From: Morella rubra
Taxonomy: Eukaryota > Streptophyta > Magnoliopsida > Fagales > Myricaceae
Length of the DNA stretch: 64,000 bases
Assembly: GCA_003952965.2 (NCBI GenBank)
Contig: CM025855.1
Coordinates: 30,904,854-30,968,853 of the forward strand
Direction of reading: 5' to 3'
This document shows positions 35,183-48,409 of this stretch, piece by piece. The number at the start of each line of letters is the position of its first letter. Positions within the stretch are counted from its first letter, which is position 1. The notes beneath the pieces are model-generated. The model did no database searches, was not told the DNA's origin, and saw only the letters and a list, made by a program, of their open reading frames with translations. A program made the translations under genes and the position numbers.

Positions 35183-38100
35183 ATGGCGACCACCGAGACC
35201 CGAACGAAGAGCCTGGATCTCCTGCCTCCGGCACTCATCGCCACCATCATGACGAAGCTCGACGTGGGATCCATCTGCTCCGCCGCGTCCACGTGTACCG
35301 CTTTCAGGGCATGCGCCTATCAGATCCTCTCCTTCCTCCCCAGCTTCCACCTCCTCGTGAGTGACTTACTTTATCGTAGTATCTACTTAGGGAACCCTGG
35401 CCACTATTTGGATCCCGGGAGAATACGACGGAGAAGGAAAACGAGGACAAAAATATTGAAATTTCTGATCTTGATACTCAACTAATATTAGAAACTAACA
35501 AATTACCAGAAAATCATACTTCGTGCTGAGAAAACGAAAAAGAGAAAAAAAAGATTAAAAAATGACAATTTTGGATTTTTGTTGTTTCCGAAGCGACGGT
35601 AATTTCGATTATACTTCTCCGTGTTTCCATTTTCATTTATTATTAGCCAATTTAATATTCAGTGGATTTATTTATGGCGAGTCACTGTTGCAGGACATTG
35701 CTCCTTCAACGGATTTGTTGCGGCCTCTGTTGCGGCCGCCAAATCCTTATCTGAGGAGCCTGAAGGTTGATTGTGATCGGCTTAACGATTCGGCTATCGA
35801 ACTTTTGCTTCGTCCTCCATTACACGAGCTTTGTCTCCACAATTGTGCCAACTTTAGCGGGAAACTACTCTCTGAGATCGGCCGGCGATGCCAGGATCTG
35901 AGGTCTTAGCACATACTTGTTCTAGTTTCCGAACTCCGTTTTGGTGCTTGTGGGATTGAGTTGACGAAATTTGAACTAGTTAATTGAAAACATCTGTTAA
36001 GATTTTAAGAGCTCTTGTGGTGGAGGTAGCCTAGAAAAACCTTAGAGGATCCTAATTCATTAAAGATGGATTAATTGATCATTTGATTTACAATGCCATG
36101 GTTTAGAACTTGCTTCCTATTTCAAGTGGTTGGGTTATTGGCTTTGGATGTTTAATTTCTTCAGGTCTCTCTGCTTGGGTTCAGTGGCCGAAAAAAGAGG
36201 GCAGACAATTGATATTACTGATCTGAAGGAGTTGCTCCATGGTTGCACTCAACTAGAAGTAAGGCTAGATTGCAAGAGTACTCAACTCAGATAGTTAGCA
36301 TAAAGGAGAAATGTCCCAGATGTAATGACTATATTCAAACTAATGTCACATTGTTTTTTACATATCAGTAGTTTAAAAAAAAAAAAAATGTTCATTCAGA
36401 AAAGAGATATATATGGTCAAGTGTAAGATTCTTCCAGAAAAGGCAAGTGGGATACGTAGGTGATGGTTTGAAGTAACTCTATGAAGAAAAGAAAAGGAAT
36501 AGTCCATTGAAAGTAATGGTGCGTTAATAATGTTTTGGGACTTTTTGAAGATTAGGTTTCTTAATGATTACATTAACATGTTCAAGATTATCATTATTAC
36601 TATTATTGAGTACATATATCAGATTTCTGACTCAATCTCTGTAGTCTGAGTGAGTGCTCACATTGATCTTGAAGTTGGAATAAGAGAGTAAATTAGTTCA
36701 AGTTCAATGAAGTTTTCACTGAATTATTTCATACGGAATTGGATGATATGGATGCTTATGATTTGGTAGCTAGTTTTATGCCAAACTCATCAAAGCTTTG
36801 TGCAGAATGATTAGCTTGTTGTTTGATAAACTGTGCTTGCGTTTATTTATTACTTAAGTTACAATGCAATTGTGCATGCTTGGTTGAATAATGTTCCTTA
36901 GTGGCCATCTTTTTTTTTTTTTTTTCACTTCGTTTTGACCACCTAGATCAATAATTATGTTGTACTTCAGATCTTCATTCATGTCAGCACCGTTAATGCA
37001 ATGCCATATGCTGAAGTCTCTGTTGACCCTATGTGGATCATAAGAAGCTTGGTCTTTCTTTGCAGATTTACGGTTCATGCATGTTATTTCCGATCCCTTT
37101 AATAATTGTCCGGTGCATGTCATCTGATGTGTATTGTAATCTTTTTGACAGGCATTGATTTTGATGTTTGATGTTTCTTTATTTCTTCGTCATAATTTTG
37201 CTCGAGTTTGGGCTTTGGCATCTGAAAAGCTCATTTCACTTGAGATTGGCTACATCTCTTCGGTAACAGTGACTGAGATGCTTAGCCCAACTGTAGGACC
37301 CCAGCAGTCACCAAATCATATTCGACAACCCACATTGTCAACCATTCAGAAATTGTGCCTATCTGTTGACTATATAACTGACGCCATGGTTGGTATGATA
37401 TCTGAGGGTCTTGTCTCCTTAACCCATTTGGATCTTCGTGATGCACCTTTCATTGAACCAGGAGCTGCACTTGACTTAACCAATGCTGGCCTCCAACAAC
37501 TTAATCAGTACGGGAAATTGAAACATCTTTCATTGGTCAGGCGCCAGGAGTTCATTGTTACCTATTTTAGACGAGTTAATGATGTTGGAGTCCTCTTTAT
37601 GGCTGATAAGTGTGCGAATGTGGAAAGCATATGTCTGGGTGGCTTTTGTCGTGTTACAGACACGGGTTTCAAAACAATCTTGCATTCATGTTCTAGATTA
37701 TACAAGCTCAGGGTGTCTCAGGGGACCCAGTTAACTGATCTTGTTTTTCACGACATCTCTGCAACTTCCCTTGCTCTGACGCATGTTAGCTTGATATTTT
37801 GTAACCTGTTAACCAATCGCGCAGTCATGAATTTGGTCTGCAACAAAGATCTTAGAGTACTTGATCTGAGAAATTGCAAAAACCTAGGGGATGAAGCACT
37901 TCGAATCATCAGCACTCTTTCTCAATTGAAGACTTTACTGTTGGATGGCTCTGATATTACTGATGCGGGATTGTCATACTTGAGACATGGGGTTATTGGA
38001 TCACTTGTTACATTATCCATTAGAGGGTGCAAGAGACTTACAGATAAGTGTATTTCTGCTTTATTTGATGGTTCTTGTAAGACAGATTTGCGAGAATTGG

Positions 38101-38618
38101 ACCTATCAAATATTCCCAACCTTTCCGATAATGCAATTTTACTATTGGTAAAAAGTCGGGTTCCATTCTCGGAACTCCGAATGCGGTGTTGCCCACTCAT
38201 AGGAGACACTGCTGTTATGGCATTGGCCTCAATGCAGGTTGATGAGGACAGATGGCACGGTAGCGGCTTGAGGTTGTTGGATCTATATGACTGTGGTGGA
38301 ATCACACAACTTGCATTCCGGTGGTTAAAGAAACCATATTTTCCAAGGCTTAAATGGTTGGGAGTTACGGGAAGTGTGAACAGGGATTTGGTAGATGCTT
38401 TAACCAGGAGTAGACCATATTTGCATGTGGTATGCCGTGGTGAGGAGCTAGGGACTGATCGATGGGACTGCTCGGATGTTTCATACGTGAATGACTATGA
38501 CGAGGTGCTTGACTATGACGAGGTGGATGAACTCGAACAGTGGCTTCTAGAAGGTGAGGATGAGCATGCTGATGAAGAGATGGAGTATGCTGACAACAAT
38601 GCCGAGTTTGTGGAGTAG
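35183..38618 (+). CDS. FBL10: F-box/leucine-rich repeat protein, FBL10-like
   Basis: Exons are 35183-35356, 35694-35902, 36165-36258 and 37152-38618, in frame throughout, giving 647 residues. An F-box-like segment lies at residues 10-58 (LDLLPPALIATIMTKLDVGS onward). It is followed by many LRRs of the cysteine-containing type: LRVLDLRNCKNLGDEALRII, LVTLSIRGCKRLTDKCISAL, LRELDLSNIPNLSDNAILLL and LRLLDLYDCGGITQLAFRWL. A very acidic tail (YDEVLDYDEVDELEQWLLEG onward) ends the protein. The family acts as substrate receptors of SCF ubiquitin ligases; the target here is unknown. An upstream in-frame ATG at 35102 is an alternative start. The match to FBL10 is by overall architecture and recalled similarity, so the exact orthologue is moderately sure. 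Confidence 0.88.
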
Positions 38619-39103
38619 ATTCTTCGTGTATGTATTCGTTACTATAACATTAGCCCTTGCAGTGTTGATTTGTGTGGAGATGTAGATGTAACTTTTCTTG
38701 GTCATAAACTTGTGGGTAAGCCTACAAAAGAAAATGGTTGTTGTGGTTAGTGTCCAGAAATTTAAAGCTCCCGACTCAACTCTGCCTCAAATCAATGTTA
38801 TGTGAAAAGGGCTGTATCTAAGCTTCAAAGAAACCGACATCGTCGATTATTTTTCTAATTTCATGTACTAATTTTCAATCAACTCGGAATTGAAATGTAC
38901 AAAAATTCAAGTTTTTATTGGATCAGCTGTTTGGTCTTCCATTTGTAATGCTTCCCGATAGGTTTATTTCAGTTTTTCCTCTCGAGCATGTATGGTGGGT
39001 GACTTGTGACTCTCGAACAACTGACAATGATGTTGGCCCATGAACATTATTGTTCAAAAGCTGGTCCAAGTTCCATATATGCTAGCTCAACTGGATGACA
39101 TTA

Positions 39104-39281
39104 GGTGGCGATTGTTTGTCGGAATTTTGAAAAATATTGTTAAATTTAGAAAATCTTTTGGATATTAAGATTTATTGGAATGTGTGAAAATTTTGGAGTG
39201 GGTAGATATTATAAATTTTAGAATGTGTTTAGCTTATTCGAAATTTCAGTACTCTAAAATATTAGACAAATAAACGCTATC
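39104..39281. mobile_element. MITE-like element (family shared with 30264 and 61994)
   Basis: It begins ggtggcgattgtttgtc and ends gacaaataaacgctatc, which are imperfect reverse complements. The inside is AT-rich, non-coding and related to the other two copies in the window. Confidence 0.7.
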
Positions 39282-40669
39282 TAATTATTGACCTCATCCC
39301 CCACCAGCTATCCAATTCTTGACCTCATCCCCACCAACTTTTGTTGCTACTGCTTGAATAGATGAGAATGTTGGTGGGGATTCTCTCTTCTTCATATAAT
39401 GTCCCAAGTGATGTCGGTTGGTTACCTTTTTACCGCTAGGTGGCAACAGAAAGTGAGCTTATCTAGCTTTTTTCGTGTATTTCCCTCAAATTCTACTCCA
39501 CTATGTCAATTCCAGCTCCTATTACTCTCAAACCAGGGACTAACTTAAACGGGGGCCCAGGACCAGGAGGCCTCCCCTTTCCCACTTCCGATTTCAACAG
39601 GGCAAAAAAGGGAAAAAGATAAGACGGAGGAAACAAACAAAATAATAGCCTGTCACATATTTTATGTTTTGGCCCCTCCAGTTACTTAATAGACCTGGTA
39701 CAATCCTTCGACCTTGTACCAACCGATAAGCAAATTCCGCGGTACTTTTTATTAAAATCAATTTAATATGTCGAGTTTTTGCTTATCCAAATGAAAATTT
39801 ATGATCAGTGGGCGTGGAACTGTACCCAGACAGAGTGGGCCGAGCTCCAAGCTGTCAGGTGGCTCACCAGGACTACCCCAGTGGTCGTTACATTAATTTT
39901 TAACAAAAAAAAAAAAAAGCAGCTTAGCCGATTAAAAAGGATTCGGTCTAAATACAAATTGTGTTGTCCTGTTAGAGTGAATATTCTAAGGTTAGGATTT
40001 GCCTATCTTATTTAATCAGCATGTGAGATAAAATAGATAATAGTCTTGGTGACCAAATATAAACTGTTTTAACTCAAATTTTTTTTAAACGAAACATTGT
40101 CTTTTTTAGCTTTTGGGATCCAGAAATTTTCCCTTGCTCCTAGGATATTGGGCTGAAATTCCGTTTTCGGCGGAGAAAATTCCCGCCATTACCTTATGTA
40201 GTTATATTCATATCGAATTATTGTAAAACAAACTAAAGATCTGAAATTATTTAAAGTACTGACAAAATCACTTACCACTCTTATGTAAATGCGTTCGGAG
40301 AAAATATTCTAGAGATATTCTAATACTTCTTTATGTTTTGGCATCAAAGAACCGACAGAAAAATGAAGAAGGGAGTATTATTTTACGTGATTTAATTTAT
40401 AAAAATTATTTCGAGTACAAATGGAATAATTCTTTAAGAAGCCAATTAAAATAAAGTAAGAGATTAAGAGCATGTGTGTATTAGGCTATTAGCTCTCGTC
40501 CTTAGTATGCATGAATTAAGAATTAGTCCCTTCTTTCCCCCCCACCCCCGCGAATCATGTGCTCTGTCAGTTTGGTGCAAGACCAGTTGTCTAATAAATA
40601 ATCTCTAATACACGGTAGGGCATTATTACGAAGGAATAAGAGAACATGCTTAAAATGTGATAATTATTA

Positions 40670-41056
40670 GGGAGAAAGTCACTTCTAACCCCTAAACTTG
40701 CACAAAAATACTAAAGTGAGGTCTAGAATACGAAAATTATTACATTGCGCCCCTAAAATTTATAAAATCATCAATATTAATCTTCAGTCTATTTTCTAAA
40801 ATACCCCATATTTGGTTTTGTGGTCATCCGATCGAAAAATCTCATTGTTGGAGTATTTTTCTTCTGAATGAGTGTTATGTTAGTCACGTATGAATTATGA
40901 TGCAGATAACCTCAATTCCGTTATATTTGAATGTGAAAATAGACGGAATATTAATATTGATGATTTTGTAAAAGTTTAGAGACGTGATGATTTTTATAAT
41001 TTAAATCCCTTTTTAATATTTTGGTATAAGTTTGGAGGTCGGAAGTCATGTTACCC
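40670..41056. mobile_element. MITE with 9-bp target site duplication
   Basis: The left end gggagaaagtcacttctaac and the reverse complement of the right end (gggtaacatgacttccgacc) form long imperfect terminal inverted repeats. The element is flanked by taattatta at 40661-40669 and again at 41057-41065, a perfect 9-bp duplication. A 9-bp duplication is characteristic of Mutator-like elements. There is no coding capacity. Confidence 0.85.
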
Positions 41057-42547
41057 TAATTATTATAATCCCCTGTAAAAGAGGGGCTCCAGTTTTGTTC
41101 CCTCGAGATGAAGAGACTTGTAAACTACAGTACTGCGCCTTTTTTTTTTGTTGGCCACGACATTCACGTGCTTTGATTAATACGCTTGAACATGGATAAT
41201 TAAGAAGCCAATAATGCCATAAAATATATAACTAAAAGTAGAACATGGCAGTTGGCACCAAATGTTATCTGTACTACCCTCTTGAAAACTCACTAATTTG
41301 TCCACACTAAGAAATACATCAACGTTTTAAAATTATATTCAAATATAAAAAATCATTAAAATTTAAAAATCAGTTTTGAAACCCAAGAGCAAGTTTAGGA
41401 TCAGTTTTTAACTTAGGCTTTAATATTTAAGTCTCACTTTAAATCATCTACTTTTAGATGCGTTAGGATTGAAAGCGGGTTTCTGCAAATACCAAAAACG
41501 TGTCAATGAAGTCAAATGTCGAATTAAAAAAGTAAAAAACTTTCTTGTTTCTTGTTTATCCAAACATAGCTTAATCTCAATAGTAGTTTTGAAAAAAAAA
41601 TTCAAATTAAAACCATAAAAAAAACAAAAACTTAAATTCAAGTTTTTCTAAATTTTTCTACAACTTAAACTAATTTCTATTATTTTCAAGGAAAATTTCA
41701 ATCCCGACTAAATATACCCAAAATCTTTATTCTTTTCGAGGATTATAGAGATCAGTATCAAAAGAAAGTAGAGGCTAGAAGGTAGCATGTCCAAATTCAA
41801 TGGATCGAGACACTGTCTACATTCAGTGAATGTCTTATCTCTTTTTTCTACCTCCTTCTATTTAGTCCTTTTTTTTATGGGCAATGGTTGACATACAATG
41901 GCAAAAGCAGTTTTTACCTTTGGTGATGTTTGAACAAAAAATTTATAAATTTCAATAAAATTCAAATCTACTTAAATATTCGCACCGTTATTAAATTTAG
42001 GCCAGATCGAATCTATTGAGCACGTTTAGCATTGGAGCCAGTTCTAAACACTTATCAAAAGCATAAGGAAGTCCAAGGAGGTAGGCTTTTCTTCATTGAA
42101 CCCTATGATCGTGATCTTTCTAACGGTTCCCGATGAGTGAAGTTCATGGGAAAAGTCAAATCATATACTTTCAATCTCCTCTATGTTCTGTCTTTTCTGT
42201 TTTGCATGAGTTCCTAAGTTTTTCAGCGATAAACATGTACTATTTATAGAACATGTCACGTGGGTTGGGAGGAGTTAACAAACTAATTGTTACAACTTTT
42301 TTTTGTAATATCTGGTAACTTCCATGGAAGTTACAATTTTCACGAAGACGTCTCAACAGCGAGACACCTTTGTCGAGGGTGACCAATGGCTTGGTCTCCT
42401 TAAAGGCATCTTTCGGTGTTAGTGTCAAGCACGACACCCAACTGGAGTCATGTTTCAACAAAACTGTCTTCGGATGGCTACTGGACACAGCCTTGATAGA
42501 GGCATATAATTGTATTGATTTTGTATGGCTAAATCAGTACTATTATA

Positions 42548-42812
42548 TGGGTAAATTGCACATTTTCGCTCTCTAAATTATGAAACCAATATCATTTAAG
42601 GTCCAAATTACTAATTATGTTACATTATTCTCTTGAAGTATCAAACTCCATCAATATACGCCATTTGATAGGATTCGACCATCAAAATTATGTCATATGA
42701 CCTGTTTTTCACTAATTTCAAGTGTAAAACATGATTAAAGGCGAGGTGTAGAGCGATGAATTTTAGTAGTTTGTATAAACAATATGATGAAATTAGTAAT
42801 TTATACCCTTAA
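42548..42812. mobile_element. Possible MITE-like inverted repeat
   Basis: The left end gggtaaattgcac and downstream ccaaattactaatta pair loosely with aaattagtaatttataccc at the right end. The match is weak and the ends are uncertain. Confidence 0.35.
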
Positions 42813-45315
42813 ATAATATTTGCTAGATTGACCAAAAAATGATTTTTTTCCCCATATTATAGTCATGCACGTTGCAGATAAGAACATGTATATTGAATGA
42901 ATGGATATATGTTAGCTTACCATCATGAACGATGGTTTAATGGTGCGCAAGCTGTGCCTAGGATCCATAACTTGTTCTTAATAAAAGTTTGAATCACAAT
43001 AACTCTATTATGCATTGATGGTTTCGCGCTATGTGAAATTTTTAAATTTAAGTGATAGTGAACTTCGGCCTGACTTGGTTATAATTCATTACTTGCAGGC
43101 CTTTTTTTTGAAAAAAAAAATATATGTTAGCTTTTTATGCTTTTCCTTTGCAACCACCAAAGGGCCTCCGAACAAACTTAAGAACATGGATTCCTCCTAA
43201 AGTAACCCATCCATCTCTGGACAACAGTTTCAGTTTGAGTATCTAATCAACTACGAACAAGCTAAACATGCTTGTTAACGGTGGGGTGAGGCACTTAACA
43301 TCAACATGACAACATCGGCTTTCTTTCTGTATGTTTGGCTTTTTTTTTTTTTGACTCACTTAAACGTTGAAAGGAACATGCCTAAGGAATTAAAAAAAAA
43401 AATTGGGATTATTGATGGTGTCAGGCTGTCAGTCTGATTCATCTACGTTATCCACCTTTGTGTCTGATTTGACTAGAAAGACAAGCACCAAAGATGCATC
43501 GCTTTGTTTGGAAAACATATTTTACAATATCATGGGAATAGAGCTAGAACAAAGTCCCAGAGCATATTACTCGTTCCAACCGACTATTCCCGCCGACCGC
43601 TCGCCGCCTCGCTGTCGACGCTCGTGCTCATCCACTCCAAGTTTAAAAACTCACTTGACCCTTCGTAACCTCCAAAGGCCACTTTTTCCACGTCATCACA
43701 CTCACGTTTCTGCACGTGCCATTTACGTTTTCATGTTTTAGCTAAATTGCATACCAAATCCCCCTCGAGACCAATACTCGGGTCGGCGGTTTATTCCTCT
43801 GCGGATGCGGATCCCCTTTCCGCTCTCTCTCAGGTCAACCGAGTCATCGCGGACTCCGCGCTCGCCGCATGGATATACGAACCACGAAGCCCGTTTTCCT
43901 CGTTAGTCTGAATCACGTAATCAATTCTTATTAAATTCTACATACGTTATTATAAGGCGATAATAATTGTTAATCAAACATCCTTATCCTCCCCATTACT
44001 CAGGACCTCCGATTACCGGGTAGATTACATACCAGAAAAGGAAACGCAAAAACGACGCCGAAAATATCTAATAAAAATAAATTGATATTTGCGTTGGGCA
44101 TGGCACCGCGACGTCGTCATTGGAAATTTTGAGGCGCCTTAATTGTCTAATCGAATCGCATTAGTTTTTTTATTTCTTCTCGGGGATGATTATCGCGTAG
44201 TTTATTACGACTCAGTTACACGATTTCCATGTTTAGCTTCTGAGCCTCTAGATTATCAACTCGTAAAAATTTCAAATAAAACAAAGGTCACTAACTACGA
44301 GTTAATTACAAAGTTCTCCAGTTAAACCCCAAAAGTAGCAGCAGACAGACTACTTTTTGCTTGGTTCATGGTTTTCCCTAAACCCTAGTGCGCATTGTAT
44401 GGGGTCCATGGATTTCGGTTCTAGACCAGGCCAAGTGGGCTTAAAACAGAAAGACCCCGAAACGGAGTAAAGTGTAGGAATGGATGCTGACGGAGATTCT
44501 TAGGTCTAGCTCTTTGGTGTGGGGGGACCGACCGGAGGGGGCAGGTTTCCAAACACTGGGAAAGTATCACGATTCCTTATCGCTCGCGTTCATTCTGGAC
44601 CTCAGAAGTTTACATCAACAAACCAATCACACACACAGTGGCACTTTTTCTCTCTGTCTTCTCCTGGCCTGTATGTCACATTTATACCGTGAAGAGAGTC
44701 CTAAAAGCCCCCACATCGCTCTCTCCTAGTATTTACAGTCGTGGCGTTAACTAAGTAGCACAACTTTTTCTTGTCGACCGTGATTCATATCGGACAGGAA
44801 ATTACTGTTGTAGACTTTACGGGACAATATTGCTCCGAGCATTTAGGAGACGACCACCATATAAAATCAGCGTCGGATGATTTTGATCTCCCACCATATC
44901 AACAACGTAAAAATCATAACCGGAAGGAATCGGTCCCGAGGACATAACAGTCTTTCCGTTGCGAGCTTATCCAGAATCAGTGGGCGCGCGCCAAGAATAT
45001 GCCAGTTGGTTCTTTTCTTTTGGGTTATAGAGTGAGTGGGGGCTCGCAAGAGGACGGAGTCTCGGAGACGCTCCATTGGCCAAGGAGGAAGGAGGTGGAT
45101 TCATACTCATAAGGCGATTCTTGTAACGGTAACGCCGTTCCCATCATTCCTCGTCGGAATTTCACATCCTATCGAAACCTAACCAAGGGATAAACTTTTC
45201 CACGTACTCATTTTTAAAAAAAGTAGATAAATAATTGACTGTCTAGTGTCTAGTTCGACTAATTAAAAAAAACTAAAACTAAATATTCGGTCAAATATAT
45301 AATAAGAAACTTGAT

Positions 45316-46315
45316 NNNNNNNNNNNNNNNNNNNNNNNNNNNNNNNNNNNNNNNNNNNNNNNNNNNNNNNNNNNNNNNNNNNNNNNNNNNNNNNNNNNNN
45401 NNNNNNNNNNNNNNNNNNNNNNNNNNNNNNNNNNNNNNNNNNNNNNNNNNNNNNNNNNNNNNNNNNNNNNNNNNNNNNNNNNNNNNNNNNNNNNNNNNNN
45501 NNNNNNNNNNNNNNNNNNNNNNNNNNNNNNNNNNNNNNNNNNNNNNNNNNNNNNNNNNNNNNNNNNNNNNNNNNNNNNNNNNNNNNNNNNNNNNNNNNNN
45601 NNNNNNNNNNNNNNNNNNNNNNNNNNNNNNNNNNNNNNNNNNNNNNNNNNNNNNNNNNNNNNNNNNNNNNNNNNNNNNNNNNNNNNNNNNNNNNNNNNNN
45701 NNNNNNNNNNNNNNNNNNNNNNNNNNNNNNNNNNNNNNNNNNNNNNNNNNNNNNNNNNNNNNNNNNNNNNNNNNNNNNNNNNNNNNNNNNNNNNNNNNNN
45801 NNNNNNNNNNNNNNNNNNNNNNNNNNNNNNNNNNNNNNNNNNNNNNNNNNNNNNNNNNNNNNNNNNNNNNNNNNNNNNNNNNNNNNNNNNNNNNNNNNNN
45901 NNNNNNNNNNNNNNNNNNNNNNNNNNNNNNNNNNNNNNNNNNNNNNNNNNNNNNNNNNNNNNNNNNNNNNNNNNNNNNNNNNNNNNNNNNNNNNNNNNNN
46001 NNNNNNNNNNNNNNNNNNNNNNNNNNNNNNNNNNNNNNNNNNNNNNNNNNNNNNNNNNNNNNNNNNNNNNNNNNNNNNNNNNNNNNNNNNNNNNNNNNNN
46101 NNNNNNNNNNNNNNNNNNNNNNNNNNNNNNNNNNNNNNNNNNNNNNNNNNNNNNNNNNNNNNNNNNNNNNNNNNNNNNNNNNNNNNNNNNNNNNNNNNNN
46201 NNNNNNNNNNNNNNNNNNNNNNNNNNNNNNNNNNNNNNNNNNNNNNNNNNNNNNNNNNNNNNNNNNNNNNNNNNNNNNNNNNNNNNNNNNNNNNNNNNNN
46301 NNNNNNNNNNNNNNN
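45316..46315. other. Assembly gap of 1000 N
   Basis: Exactly 1000 unknown bases. The round number suggests a placeholder length, not a measured distance. The left arm of the large palindrome begins at the first base after the gap. Confidence 0.99.
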
Positions 46316-48108
46316 TATGTAAATTATATTTATAGGTACGAAAAAAAACCCGGTAGTGTGTAATCTTGAAGGATCCTATAAATTAATCAATTTTTCTTAC
46401 TTGTGTTACCTATGTGTCTACTTGACTATTGACTACGGGCAATGTTATACAAATATTATATAAAATAAGCAACCTAATAGGGGCCTATTTTATAAGACAA
46501 GTACCGAAACATTCTCAAAGGTAAAGTATATGTAACTCATAATAGATGAGATCGTCAACAACGAGCTTAAGTCTGGAATATTAGATTAAATACTAATTTT
46601 CAAATTGGTAGCAATACATTTAATATTAGTTCTTTAAACAAAAAAAGTAATTATCAGATCGGCAAAGAGAAAAGGCATGCATGATGGTGTACATATGAGA
46701 CCACAAAATTTGGCCACCCTGACACTCAGTAATATGGCTTGACCTTAGCCACTTACCAAAAAGACTTGTACACACTCAAAATTCAAAGGTATTCTCATTC
46801 CCTCTACAGGTCATTTGAAAGTTTTAACAAACACCTATTATATCAAACTTTAAATAAAAAAAATACTAGCAATGCCCTAAACATTGCTGTCAAGAGAGAG
46901 GAAATATCAAAGGCAGCCTATTCTCCGGTGAAGGTGAAAGTGAAAGTGAAGCTGAGTTCTTAAGTATTATTTTTTAAAAAAATATTTCTTCGTTTTATTT
47001 ATTTGGAGAAGGAGGGAAATAAGTTGGATAAAAAATGAGAGAAAGAGCCGAAGAGGCTTACGGATGAAAAGATACCGACGAAGGAAGAGAGGAAGAAGAG
47101 TTTATGTTTGTTTAATGATTTTAAAGTTTTTTTTAAAAAAATTTAAAATATTTTTATAATTGCAAAACATGATTTTTTCATATAAAAAATATTTTGATCT
47201 CTAATAAAATTTTATATTTAATCTTTAACCTCAATTTCTGTATAAAAATTCAAAAAATATTTACGAAACCCATAAACGCTACTTGCTTATAAAATCTTTC
47301 TTCCAATATATTCTTTTTTCTCTCATATCCCTAAGAGAATTAAATTTTAAAAGGCATATTTTCTACAAATCCGCGACTGTTTGCGAAACATAAAAACAAT
47401 TTATATTCAGATTTTTTTTCAGGCTAATCATTTATAATTGTTTTTTTTTGTCAAGAACGCACCCAACAAACATGTGAGGGTCATTTTTGTTAATAACCCA
47501 AACTTTAAAATAATAGTAATTCTTTTTTTTCTTTTTTCTAGGCTTAAAGCTGTTAGACTATCTCTTTCCCTACACGCGTCGTTGTCAAATTTTAAAACGG
47601 GAGAAACGGGAGGCTCTCCGACTGGAGGTGAGCCGCTTCCCCGGCTTGGCTGGTGGGGGTTATTTGGACTTATGCCCCTTATAAGCATTAGTATCACTGG
47701 CCTCTTCTCCATTATTGTACCCCGCGCTGGAAACTCTAAGCAGGGCTATTCTTTTCCCTTTGTATTTTCCCTTTTTGGTCGAGGCAATATTGGAGCGTGT
47801 AAAGGACGAAGAAGGAAATGTTAAACATGTAACTGACCATCCGAGTAGGAAGCTGACGTGCAGGCCAGAGAGAGAGGCATAAGGGGCAGGTGTCTCTGTT
47901 GTAAAAGGCTAACCTCTGTTTCAGATTGGCCTTTTCTCTACTATTCTCTCCGGCGAATCGGATCGCTACTTTTTTTTTTTTTTTTCCCGTTTCCTTGTCT
48001 TCGTCTTTAAAAATCGCATCTCCTCGACCTATTGAACCAACTTTTTGAAGCCAACTGATTGCCGAGGCCCGTGACTTTTTCTGCATTCCCAAGATAACTC
48101 TCTCGAAG

Positions 48109-48363
48109 GTGATATATAACCACTGGTTTTGTTCGCATATTGGACTTGGACAATTGGGTTTATTTGTTTCCTCTTTCTCTTTATTTCTGGCTATTTTTGG
48201 GTGTTGGTGAATCGGTGATCCATTAGTCTAAACCAATAACCAGGATTCCCCTGCGCTATGCTGGTGCTGACACTTTGGATCAGTTTGCTTGAGGAATTTG
48301 AAAAACTGCGTTAGCGTCAATAGATTTGATTGTTTGATCTGCGATCTTGGTTTCTTTCTTCAG
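48109..48363 (+). other. Probable 5' UTR intron of the sugar transporter (left copy)
   Basis: A donor-like aag|gtgat at 48109 and an acceptor ttctttcttcag ending at 48363 bracket a pyrimidine-rich stretch just upstream of the ATG at 48410. The splice sites are plausible; use of the intron is inferred. Confidence 0.5.
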
Positions 48364-48409
48364 GTTGGTTTATAAGCGAGTGAGAGTTGCTACTAAATTT
48401 TGAGGAAAT

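Larger units (their letters stand above)
38619..45315. other. Gene-poor region up to the assembly gap
   Basis: About 6.7 kb of mostly AT-rich DNA. It has MITE-like elements at 39104-39281, 40670-41056 and possibly 42548-42812. A GC-richer segment (43560-43910) has coding-like composition on the plus strand, including a short frame that starts after ctctctctcag and reads VNRVIADSALAAWIYEPRSP. I do not recognise it and cannot build a gene from it. Confidence 0.5.

Noticed and set aside
45311..46363. 350-residue open frame
   Set aside because: It consists almost entirely of N bases from the assembly gap.
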